Shown piece after piece: positions 16,958 to 24,945 of a DNA stretch of 64,000 nucleotides. The translations under genes were made by a program, and so were the position numbers. Location: contig CAZQKE010000093.1 in the NCBI GenBank assembly GCA_964593865.1, positions 1 to 64,000 of the forward strand. Direction: 5' to 3'. This DNA comes from CAZQKE01 sp964593865. Its GTDB lineage: Bacteria; Chloroflexota; Anaerolineae; JAAYZQ01. The notes beneath the pieces are model-generated. The model ran no database searches and was not told the DNA's origin. It was given only the letters and a program-made list of their open reading frames with translations. Position 1 is the stretch's first letter; each line of letters opens with the position of its first letter.

Positions 16958-19890
16958 TCCTGGAAACGACAGATCTCTTTCAATATGCTGCCTGGTTCCT
17001 GGCCCTGATTGAATTCATTCTGGCCCTTTACATCCTCTTCCTCAACGCCTGGCACATCGCCAACCGCCACACCAGTGCCCTGTTCCTCCTTTACGCTGCG
17101 AACAACTTTTCTATCGGTGTGTTGGTTACGGCGACCGACATCGGCCAAGCCGCCCCGGCCACCGCCGTTTTGGCCGCCACCTCTGCAGCCCTTTCCCCGG
17201 CGTTGCTGATCGTCATTGTTGCTCTGTTGAGACCGGCTTGGCTACCCCAATCCCCTCATGGAAAGGGCCGCTGGCGGTGGATCTGGCTATTGGCCTACGG
17301 CCTGGCTTTCCTGCCTTTGCTGCTGACCGTCCTGGACGTTACCCTGGGAACGCAGCTGTGGTACACCGGTATAGACGAGGCTACCTACGGCGGCGGCTAT
17401 GTGTTCCTCCGGGAGTACACCGGGGGCCGCCTCGGCCATCTTATCCGATCGCTGAGTTTCTACCTGATGCCCTGGGTGACCATTGCCGTCACTCTCGCCA
17501 TTGCGCTCAACAAAGAGGGGCGTCCCCTTAGTCGCCGTTTGGCTTGGTTGCTTCTAACCGTCCAAACCGTGGTGCTCATCTTGGAAGTGGGGCTGCGCAC
17601 CCAAATAGGCCCCGTCGCCGATGCCCTGCTCGCCGCAGCCTTACACGTCTTGGCTTACGCTTATGTCACCTTCCAACAGATGATTTCGGAGCGGCGTGCC
17701 CAGCGCGGCCGATTGCAACCGCGCCTCACGGCCTTGACCCTGTCTATCGCCGTACCGCTCCTCGTCGCCGTTGTCCTGTTCGGCAACTTCCACGCCGGCA
17801 GGATGTTGGAACACAAAGCCAACGAGCAGTTGGAAACGGCCAATCGTGCCCTGACGGCCAACGTCTCCCTTTGGCTGGACATGAACCGACAAACGCTGCA
17901 CGAGATGGTCATCCTGCCGGACATCGTCAGCATGGACCCTGAGAGACAGAAACCGGTCCTGGAAGCCATCGCCCAGGCCCACCCCCACATGTATCTGGTG
18001 AGTACCACCGATCTGAACGGTTTGAACGTCGCACGCAGCGACAATGTGCCGCCCAAAGACTATCATGACCGACTCTGGTTCCTCGGCGCCCGCGACGGCG
18101 CGCCGATTACCTATCAAACCCTTATCGACAGGACCAGCGGTGAACCGGCCTTGGTCGCCTCAATGCCGATTCGCGATCCAACAGGGACCATCGTCGGAGT
18201 GGGCATGTTCGCCAGCGATCTAGACGACGTCACCCAGGAAGTGCAGGCAACAACCATCGGTCAGACCGGCTATGCCTACGTCGTAGACGATTTAGATCAG
18301 GTCCTGGCCCACCCCATCGCCAAGTACACCGTCCATCTACAGGACCTGGGCGATTACCCGCCGGTTTCAAGCCTGCGAAACGGGGTACAGGGGGTCGTGA
18401 CCTTCACCGACGACGAGGGCGTCGCTTGGCAAGCCTATGTGAGCGAATTGGAGAACGGTTGGGGCGTGATCGTCCAACAGCAAACCCAGGAACTCCTGGC
18501 TCCCTTGAGTAGGCTGCGGCAGCTTTCCTGGTTGATGGTGACGGTAGGCAGTGCCCTCCTGGCCCTGCTTATGTTCCTGACAATCCGCCAGGCGTTATCT
18601 CCCATTGAAACGCTGACCGAGACGGCCACGATTATCGCCGCGGGCGACCTGGAACGGGAAGCTCCGGTGGAAAGCGCGGATGAGATCGGCGACTTGGCAC
18701 AGGCGTTCAACGCAATGACCGCCCGCCTCCGCGACCTGATTGCCGGTCTGGAACAACAGGTGGAGGAACGCACCCATGACCTGGCCCTGCGCTCTACCTA
18801 TTTGGAAGCAACGGCCCAGGTGGGACGCGTCGCCGCCTCCATCCTGGACGAGGATGAGCTGATCCGCCGCGTCGTTGAAATGATCCGCGAGCGGTTTGAC
18901 CTGTATTACGTCGGCCTCTTTTTGCTGGATGAAGAAGGACAGTGGGCCGTGCTCCGGGCCGGGACGGGTGAGGCGGGACGGCGTATGTTGGCCCGCGGAC
19001 ACCGCATCCGCGTCGGCGAGGGCATGATCGGCTGGTGCGTGGACCACGGGGAAGCGCGGGTGGCGTTGGTGGCCGAAAAGGATGCCGTGCGCTTGGCCAC
19101 CCCTGAGCTGCCCGACACCCGCTCCGAAGCTGCCCTGCCCTTGCGCTCACGGGGGCACATTCTGGGGGCCATCACCGTCCAGCACACCGAACCGGGGGCT
19201 TTTGATGAAGAGGTGATGTCCGTGCTCCAGGTCATGGCCGACCAGGTCGCCGTCGCCCTAGATAACGCCCGCCTCTACACGGAAACCCAAAGGATGCTGG
19301 AAGCCGAACGGAGGGCCTACGGCGAACTCAGCCGCCAAGCATGGCAGCAGCTACTCCAAGCCCAAAGGATGCAAGGCTACCGCTTCGCCCAACAGCACAT
19401 CACACCCAGCGAAGGGGATTGGCCTCCCGACATGGTCCAAGCCGCCCGGACCGGTCGGATGGTCTACGGTGAGGGCGAACGGCAAGGCGTATTGTCCATC
19501 CCGATCCAGGTGCGCGGCCAAGTGATCGGCGTGTTGAGCTTCCGCAAAGGTGACACCACCACTTGGACCGAAGCAGAGACCAACCTGGTGCGCTCTTTCA
19601 CGGCCCAATTGGAAGCAGCCCTGGAAAGTGCTCGGCTGTACCAAGACACCCAGAAACGGGCCGCCCAGGACCGTTTGCTCGGCGAAGTGACAAGCCGTAT
19701 CCGCGAGACGCTGAACATGGACACCGTGCTACGGACCACCTTACGGGAACTGGGGACCGCCCTGAACATCCCCCGCGTTGAGGTGCGCATGGCAACTATG
19801 GGCCTCCGGCCCATCGAAGCGAAAGGAAACGGCAACGGGCCGACCCAAGACCATATCTTCCAGGAGAAGCAAGATGTGGACCCGGCTTAG
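16954..19890 (+). CDS. Kinase-less receptor: 7TM plus Cache, HAMP, GAF, Trp-type GAF
   Basis: 978 aa, with two sensory regions. An N-terminal block of about seven membrane helices (1-248) resembles the 7TM module of some histidine kinases. A further TM (258-282) leads to an extracytoplasmic double-Cache-like domain (285-519) and another TM (522-548). HAMP (549-602), GAF (609-779; FDLYYVGLFLLD, GMIGWC) and Trp-type GAF (782-902; SRQAWQQLL, GDWPPDM, IPIQVRGQVIGVL) follow. The shared C-terminal module (TSRIRETLNMDTVLRT..VEVRMAT) precedes a Gln/Asn-rich tail. There is no kinase domain. It overlaps the next gene by 17 bp. Confidence 0.88.
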   Translation: MILETTDLFQYAAWFLALIEFILALYILFLNAWHIANRHTSALFLLYAANNFSIGVLVTATDIGQAAPATAVLAATSAALSPALLIVIVALLRPAWLPQSPHGKGRWRWIWLLAYGLAFLPLLLTVLDVTLGTQLWYTGIDEATYGGGYVFLREYTGGRLGHLIRSLSFYLMPWVTIAVTLAIALNKEGRPLSRRLAWLLLTVQTVVLILEVGLRTQIGPVADALLAAALHVLAYAYVTFQQMISERRAQRGRLQPRLTALTLSIAVPLLVAVVLFGNFHAGRMLEHKANEQLETANRALTANVSLWLDMNRQTLHEMVILPDIVSMDPERQKPVLEAIAQAHPHMYLVSTTDLNGLNVARSDNVPPKDYHDRLWFLGARDGAPITYQTLIDRTSGEPALVASMPIRDPTGTIVGVGMFASDLDDVTQEVQATTIGQTGYAYVVDDLDQVLAHPIAKYTVHLQDLGDYPPVSSLRNGVQGVVTFTDDEGVAWQAYVSELENGWGVIVQQQTQELLAPLSRLRQLSWLMVTVGSALLALLMFLTIRQALSPIETLTETATIIAAGDLEREAPVESADEIGDLAQAFNAMTARLRDLIAGLEQQVEERTHDLALRSTYLEATAQVGRVAASILDEDELIRRVVEMIRERFDLYYVGLFLLDEEGQWAVLRAGTGEAGRRMLARGHRIRVGEGMIGWCVDHGEARVALVAEKDAVRLATPELPDTRSEAALPLRSRGHILGAITVQHTEPGAFDEEVMSVLQVMADQVAVALDNARLYTETQRMLEAERRAYGELSRQAWQQLLQAQRMQGYRFAQQHITPSEGDWPPDMVQAARTGRMVYGEGERQGVLSIPIQVRGQVIGVLSFRKGDTTTWTEAETNLVRSFTAQLEAALESARLYQDTQKRAAQDRLLGEVTSRIRETLNMDTVLRTTLRELGTALNIPRVEVRMATMGLRPIEAKGNGNGPTQDHIFQEKQDVDPA

Positions 19891-21598
19891 GCGTATCTGG
19901 ACCGCGCCGGTTGTTGAAGATGAAACCCAGATGCAGGCAGCACAGCTGCTCAACATCGTCCTGTGGGTTTTTCTCGTCACCAGCGGAGGGATCTTGGTCT
20001 TTGACCTCCTGTTCTTCGGCCTGCCTACAACCCCGGCCGAAGGGTTCATGGAAATAGCTGCAGCGGCCATGCTCATCTCCTCCATCGCAGGATTGATCTT
20101 CCTGCACCGGCGGGGCCGGGTCCGTCTGACGAGCGTCTTGCTCCTCCTGCTCATGTGGTCCTTGACCACCTTCTGGATGTCGGCCAGGGTGGGTATCACC
20201 GCCGATAGCTCCATACTAACCCTGGCCGTCATCATCATCCTGGCCGGGTTACTGCTGGGGGGACGCGGTGCAATGACCTTCACCTTCCTCAGCGGCGCAA
20301 CCGTTTTGACCGCCTACATCTTTCAAGAGATGGGATGGCTCGTCCCCTCTTCTTTCCCTCTGACCATGATGAACCCCGTCCTGATCCTCATCCACCTGGG
20401 CCTAATCGGTATGCTCATACACCGGGCCATGAACAACATGCTGGACGCCATGCGCGAATCCCAACGCAACGCCCAGATTCAGAGCCAGATCAACCGCGAA
20501 CTGGAAACCCTGCGCGCCACCCTGGAACAGAGGATCGCCGAACGCACCCGGGACTTGGAACGCCGCACCAACCAACTCCAAGCCGCCGCGGAGGTCGGTC
20601 GCGTGGCCGCATCCATCCTGGATGTCGACCGGTTGCTTGCCGAGGTCATGCAGTTACTGCACGACCGCTTTGACCTGTACCATGTCGCTTTCCTGGAAGT
20701 GGACTCCAGCGGCCAATGGGCCGAATACCGGGCCGGAGCAGGGCCGGGGTGGCAACGCCTGCAGCAGGAAAGGTTCCGCCTGCAGGTCGGCGGACTCTCC
20801 CTCATCGGCTGGTGCATCGCCAACGCCCAAGTGGGGGTCAACCAGGATGTCCGGGCAACCGAATCGATACATTTTCCCCACCCACTCGTGCCCGACACTC
20901 GCTCCGAGGTTGCCTTGCCCCTCATCGTCCGGGGCCAGGTCATCGGCGCCCTCAGCGTCCAGAGCGACAAGCCCCACGCCTTTGACCGGGAAACCATTGA
21001 CGTCCTGCGCACCATTGCCGACCAGATCGCCGTCGCCCTGGATAACGCCCGCCTGCTCCGCGAGAGCCAAGAGGCCCTGGAATCTGCCCGCCATGCCTAC
21101 GGTGAACTCGGTCGCCAAACATGGAGCGACCTTCTCCTCAGCCGGGAGAATTGGGGCTATCGTTATACCTACCGCATCATCTCCCCTGTGGAAGGGGACT
21201 GGCCGCCGGAGATGATAGAGGCTCTGGAGACAGGCCGACCGGTACGGCGGCGCATCAAAGGGGACTCGGCCTTGGCCATCCCCCTCCAAGTGCGCGATCA
21301 GATCGTCGGCGTCATCTCCTTCTACAAACCCGCCGACGAAGCATGGACTCAGGACGAGATCAATTTCTTGGAGCGGGCGATCCAGCAAACAGGCGTCGCC
21401 CTGGAAAGCGCGCAATTTTACGAAGAAAGCCAGCTACGGGCAGCCCAAGAGCGCATTGCCCGCGAGATCACCGCCAGGATGCGCGAAACCCTGGACATAG
21501 ACACCGTACTCCGCACCTCCTTGCAAGAGATTCGCCAAGCCCTGGGGCTGGCTTCCATGACCATCCGGTTGATCAAACCATCGGGAGAACAGAACTGA
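19874..21598 (+). CDS. Kinase-less receptor: six-TM sensor, GAF, Trp-type GAF
   Basis: 574 aa, and a paralogue of the protein at 15221 with the same N-terminal signature and six membrane helices (about 20-185). GAF spans about 220-395 (FDLYHVAFLEVD, SLIGWC), the Trp-type GAF about 400-525 (GRQTWSDLL, GDWPPEM, IPLQVRDQIVGV) and the C-terminal module follows (TARMRETLDIDTVLRTS..MTIRLIKPSG). The start at 19874 follows AGGAG and overlaps the preceding gene by 17 bp; the longer frame back to 19778 lies entirely inside that gene. The stop overlaps the ATG of the lipoprotein gene (TGATG). Confidence 0.88.
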   Translation: MWTRLRRIWTAPVVEDETQMQAAQLLNIVLWVFLVTSGGILVFDLLFFGLPTTPAEGFMEIAAAAMLISSIAGLIFLHRRGRVRLTSVLLLLLMWSLTTFWMSARVGITADSSILTLAVIIILAGLLLGGRGAMTFTFLSGATVLTAYIFQEMGWLVPSSFPLTMMNPVLILIHLGLIGMLIHRAMNNMLDAMRESQRNAQIQSQINRELETLRATLEQRIAERTRDLERRTNQLQAAAEVGRVAASILDVDRLLAEVMQLLHDRFDLYHVAFLEVDSSGQWAEYRAGAGPGWQRLQQERFRLQVGGLSLIGWCIANAQVGVNQDVRATESIHFPHPLVPDTRSEVALPLIVRGQVIGALSVQSDKPHAFDRETIDVLRTIADQIAVALDNARLLRESQEALESARHAYGELGRQTWSDLLLSRENWGYRYTYRIISPVEGDWPPEMIEALETGRPVRRRIKGDSALAIPLQVRDQIVGVISFYKPADEAWTQDEINFLERAIQQTGVALESAQFYEESQLRAAQERIAREITARMRETLDIDTVLRTSLQEIRQALGLASMTIRLIKPSGEQN

Positions 21599-23025
21599 TG
21601 TTTGCCAAACGGCACAAAAGAGCGATCATACCGCCGGACACAGTACGCCCCTCTCCGGGAGGCCGCCATGCCGACTTGCCCAAAAACCGCGGGCCGTCCA
21701 CGAATTGGGCACGAATGCACGAATACGCTCGGCCCCGCGACACAAGCCACAAGCCGGAAGCCCGCGCCGCCGCCCGGTGTGAGCGTCCGCGCAGGCGGAC
21801 GCCCGGCCATAGGCCCAAAAGGAGCGACTTGAGTCGCCCGGACAGTGCTTCATCCTCGGCAGCGTGCCGGGGATCGGTCCACTTGCCCAAAAACCGCGGG
21901 CCGTCCACGAATTGGGCACGAATGCACGAATACGCTCGGCCCCGCGACACAAGCCGCAAGCCGGAAGCCCGCGCCGCCGCCCGGTGGCAAACGCCCGGCC
22001 CCACGGGAGCGATTCCGGCCCGTTTCCTACTGCTTCTCGGCGTTGCAGCTCTGCTTGTGGGGGCCGTCCTCACCGCCTGTGGCCCCACCCCGCCCCCCCC
22101 GCCACCGGAGCCGATCACGTTGCAACTGCAATGGGTGACCCAAGCCCAATTCGCCGGTTATTATGTGGCCCTGGACAAGGGTTGGTATGCCGAAGAGGGC
22201 ATTGACCTGACCATTGAACCGGGAGGACCGGACCTGATTCCGGTGGACCTCCTTTCTTCCGGGGCGGTAGACTTTGCCACCGCCTTGCTACCCGACCTGG
22301 CCGTGGCCGTCCAGGAGGGAAAACCCTTGATCAGCATCTCCCAGATTCAGCAGAACAACGGATTGCTCCTCCTTTCCTTCAAATCGTCGGGCATCGAGAC
22401 CCCCCAAGATTTCAGAGGCAAGCGGGTGGGCGTCTGGCTGGGGGGCTGGGACGCCCAATTTCGGGCGTTGATCGCCGAAGCAGGTTTGACCACCGAGGAC
22501 TTTGAGCTGGTCCCCCAGGGGTTCAGCATGGACCCCTTCTTGGAGGGCGATCTGGACGTAGCCTCGGCCATGATTTACAACGAGTACCACGTCGTCCTGG
22601 AACACGGCATCTCGCCCGACGAACTGAACATCATTGACTATGCCGATTACGGCCTTGATTTTCCGGGGGACACCCTTTGCACCCGTCGGGAAACATGCGA
22701 GCAAAACCCCGATCTGTGCGTGCGCATGTTGCGGGCCAGTCTACGCGGCTGGCAATATGCCGTAGACCATCCGGAGGAAGCCGCCGCCCTGGTCCTCAAG
22801 TACGACAAATCGGGGGTGCAGACCCGCGAGCATCAGATCGCCATGATGAACGACATTGCCAAGCTGGTCTCCGTCCCTTTGCGGCCTTTGGGCTTTACCG
22901 AACGGGATGATGTGCGGCGGACCCTGGACACCCTCGTGACCTACGACGTCTTGGATCGGCTCGTCCAACCGGAAGATGTGTTTACCAACGCCATCTGGGA
23001 ACAGGCCCGTCAGGGAGGACAATGA
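21598..23025 (+). CDS. NMT1/THI5-like solute-binding lipoprotein, orphan
   Basis: Up to 475 aa. A lipoprotein signal (hydrophobic FLLLLGVAALLVGAVLTAC, then Pro-rich linker) precedes an NMT1/THI5/SsuA-like periplasmic-binding domain (LQLQWVTQAQFAGYYVALDK, GIDLTIEPGG, AVDFATALLPDLAV). These proteins deliver small organic solutes to an ABC permease, but no permease or ATPase gene is in the window. That suggests a co-receptor for a neighbouring membrane sensor (inference). The start is uncertain. ATG 21598 has GGGAGA upstream and overlaps the previous stop, but the first 130 or so residues are encoded by dispersed repeats. ATG 21922, inside the second repeat, would still give a signal peptide but lacks a Shine-Dalgarno. 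Confidence 0.8.
   Translation: MFAKRHKRAIIPPDTVRPSPGGRHADLPKNRGPSTNWARMHEYARPRDTSHKPEARAAARCERPRRRTPGHRPKRSDLSRPDSASSSAACRGSVHLPKNRGPSTNWARMHEYARPRDTSRKPEARAAARWQTPGPTGAIPARFLLLLGVAALLVGAVLTACGPTPPPPPPEPITLQLQWVTQAQFAGYYVALDKGWYAEEGIDLTIEPGGPDLIPVDLLSSGAVDFATALLPDLAVAVQEGKPLISISQIQQNNGLLLLSFKSSGIETPQDFRGKRVGVWLGGWDAQFRALIAEAGLTTEDFELVPQGFSMDPFLEGDLDVASAMIYNEYHVVLEHGISPDELNIIDYADYGLDFPGDTLCTRRETCEQNPDLCVRMLRASLRGWQYAVDHPEEAAALVLKYDKSGVQTREHQIAMMNDIAKLVSVPLRPLGFTERDDVRRTLDTLVTYDVLDRLVQPEDVFTNAIWEQARQGGQ
21674..21779 (+). repeat. 106-bp direct repeat, copy 1 (family C)
   Basis: Begins ACTTGCCCAAAAACCGCGGG and includes GGGCACGAATGCACGAATAC. It differs from the second copy (21881-21986) by a single base (CCACAAG versus CCGCAAG). 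The copies are 207 bp apart, exactly 69 codons, so both are read in the same frame of the lipoprotein gene. Confidence 0.95.
21785..21841 (-). repeat. Dispersed repeat A, copy 2
   Basis: The minus strand carries GGCGACTCAAGTCGCTCCTT followed by TTGGGCC..GGCCGGGCGTCCGCC, matching copies at 40062-40127 and 41677-41738. It lies between the two family C copies, inside the open reading frame of the lipoprotein. Confidence 0.75.
21881..21986 (+). repeat. 106-bp direct repeat, copy 2 (family C)
   Basis: Matches copy 1 at 105 of 106 positions. It contains the in-frame ATG at 21922 that could be an alternative start for the lipoprotein, and it ends about 30 bp before the hydrophobic signal-peptide core. 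Confidence 0.95.
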
Positions 23026-23064
23026 GGAACCAACGATGGCCGAGTGTACACCCAGGGAGGACCT

Positions 23065-24945
23065 ATGATTGACCGTTTGCTCCGGCGGCTATCGGTCCGG
23101 CAGAGGATCACCGGCAGCTTCATCAGCCTGGTGGCGTTGATCGCCCTCTTGGCGCCGCTGATCCTGGCCGCCCGGACCTCCATCACCGACCGCCTGACCC
23201 AGATCTCCCAGGTAGAGAGCAAAACCAACCGCCTGCTCCTTTTGGCTTCGGGGCGCGTCGAATCCTCACGGGTGAACCTGCTGCGCTATCTCCAAGATTA
23301 TGCACCCAGTGCTTACGAAGCCACGGACGACGCTGCGCAGGCCACCCGCCTCTTGCAACAGGCTTATGACCTGATGACCGATTCGGAGCAAAAGGAAGCC
23401 GTGGCAGAAGTACTGGCTGCCCTGGACGAGTATCAGAACCTGATCCACAATATTGAAACCGCCCGCACCGCCGGAGAGGAACAAACAGTTTCCCATCTGC
23501 TCTTTCAGACATCCCGTCTGGGCAACAACATCAGCTCCCGGATCGAGCAGATCGTCGCCGACAGCGAAGCCCAGATTGAGGAAGCCAACCGCGAATTTTT
23601 GGACTTTTTGCAGAACCAAATCCTGGTCGTCGCGGGAGTGTATCTCGTCATCTTGGTCCTGGCCATGCTCCTTGCCTTCACCGTGGAACGCAGCATCACC
23701 CGCCCCATCGCCGATCTGACCGAAGGGGCCAACGCCTTCCGCCGGGGCGACCTGGAAGCCTCGGTACCGGTCGTGGGGAGCGACGAATTGGCCCTGCTGG
23801 GGCAAACCCTCAACGAGATGGCAGCCCAGATCCAAGACCTCATCGGCAACCTGGAACGGCGCGTCGCCGAACGCACCCGCGACCTGGAAAACCGCGCCGT
23901 TCAATTGGCCACAGCTGCCGAGGTGGGGCGGGCAGCCGCCTCCATCTTGGACCGAGAGGAATTGGCCCACCGCGTCGTCAATCTGGTCCAGGAACGCTTC
24001 AACCTGTACTACGTGGCCCTCTTCCTCATTGACCCGGAAGGAGAATACGCCGTGCTCCAAGCCGGGAGCGGGCCGGTCGGTCGGATCATGGAAGCGGAAG
24101 GACACAAACTGGCCGTGGGCGGCGATTCAATGGTGGGCCAAGCATGTGCCCTGCGCCAGCCGCGCATCGCCCTGGACGTGGCGGGCGGCGATGCCGACAA
24201 AGCAGGCGCGGAACCGGTCCGCTTCGATAACCCTTTGCTGCCCGAAACCCGCGCTGAACTGGCTTTGCCCCTCATCGTCGGCGACGAGGTGCTCGGCGCG
24301 TTAGATGTGCAAGACCGCCGCCCCAACGCCTTCTCCGAGCCCCAGATCGCCGTTCTGCAACTGGTGGCCGATCAGGTGGCCGTCGCCCTCCAGAATGCCC
24401 AGCTCTTTGCCCAGGTCGAAATGCGGCTGGAAAGGGAACGCCGCCTCTACGGCGAGATCAGCCGCGAAGCATGGGCGCAGATTTTGACCGGACGTTCCAT
24501 CGTGGGATATTACGGTGACGAGCGGGGCATCGTCCCCCTCGACGATGCCACCCTCCACGAAACGGAGCCATCCCCTTCCGCCCCGGAAGCCCAAAGCGAC
24601 GAAACGGCCATCGCCTTCCCCATCGTCGTCCGCGATCAGATCATCGGCATCGTGGAAGCACGCAAGCCGCCCGGCAGGGTCGGGTGGACCGAGAGAGAAC
24701 TGGCCCTGCTGGAGACCCTGGTCGGCCAGCTGGGAGCGGCCCTGGACAGCGCACGGCTTTACGAGGACACACAACGCCGTGCCGTCCGCGACCGCCTGCT
24801 GAGCCACCTGGCAACCCGTGTGCGCGAAACGCTGGACGTGGAAACGGTGCTCCGCACCGCCGCCCTGGAGGTACAACAGGCCCTAGACCTACCCGAAGTC
24901 GTCATCCGGCTGATCAATCCGCAGGAGGAAAGCCGCCATGCCTGA
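23065..24945 (+). CDS. Kinase-less receptor: 4-helix-bundle sensor, HAMP, GAF, Trp-type GAF
   Basis: 626 aa. TM1 at about 14-36, an all-helical extracytoplasmic domain (37-185) of the four-helix-bundle chemoreceptor type, TM2 at about 186-208, HAMP (to about 265), GAF (275-452; FNLYYVALFLID, SMVGQAC) and Trp-type GAF (455-572; SREAWAQIL, PIVVRDQIIGIVE). The latter lacks the usual WPPEM block. The C-terminal module follows (ATRVRETLDVETVLRTAA..VVIRLINPQEE). There is no methyl-accepting or kinase domain. The start follows GGGAGG at 23055-23060. It lies 39 bp after the solute-binding lipoprotein, a natural ligand-loading partner (inference). Confidence 0.88.
   Translation: MIDRLLRRLSVRQRITGSFISLVALIALLAPLILAARTSITDRLTQISQVESKTNRLLLLASGRVESSRVNLLRYLQDYAPSAYEATDDAAQATRLLQQAYDLMTDSEQKEAVAEVLAALDEYQNLIHNIETARTAGEEQTVSHLLFQTSRLGNNISSRIEQIVADSEAQIEEANREFLDFLQNQILVVAGVYLVILVLAMLLAFTVERSITRPIADLTEGANAFRRGDLEASVPVVGSDELALLGQTLNEMAAQIQDLIGNLERRVAERTRDLENRAVQLATAAEVGRAAASILDREELAHRVVNLVQERFNLYYVALFLIDPEGEYAVLQAGSGPVGRIMEAEGHKLAVGGDSMVGQACALRQPRIALDVAGGDADKAGAEPVRFDNPLLPETRAELALPLIVGDEVLGALDVQDRRPNAFSEPQIAVLQLVADQVAVALQNAQLFAQVEMRLERERRLYGEISREAWAQILTGRSIVGYYGDERGIVPLDDATLHETEPSPSAPEAQSDETAIAFPIVVRDQIIGIVEARKPPGRVGWTERELALLETLVGQLGAALDSARLYEDTQRRAVRDRLLSHLATRVRETLDVETVLRTAALEVQQALDLPEVVIRLINPQEESRHA

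Noticed and set aside
21121..21597. Upstream part of the open frame containing the NMT1-like lipoprotein
   Set aside because: It lies inside the preceding GAF receptor gene in another frame and encodes low-complexity Arg/Pro sequence.
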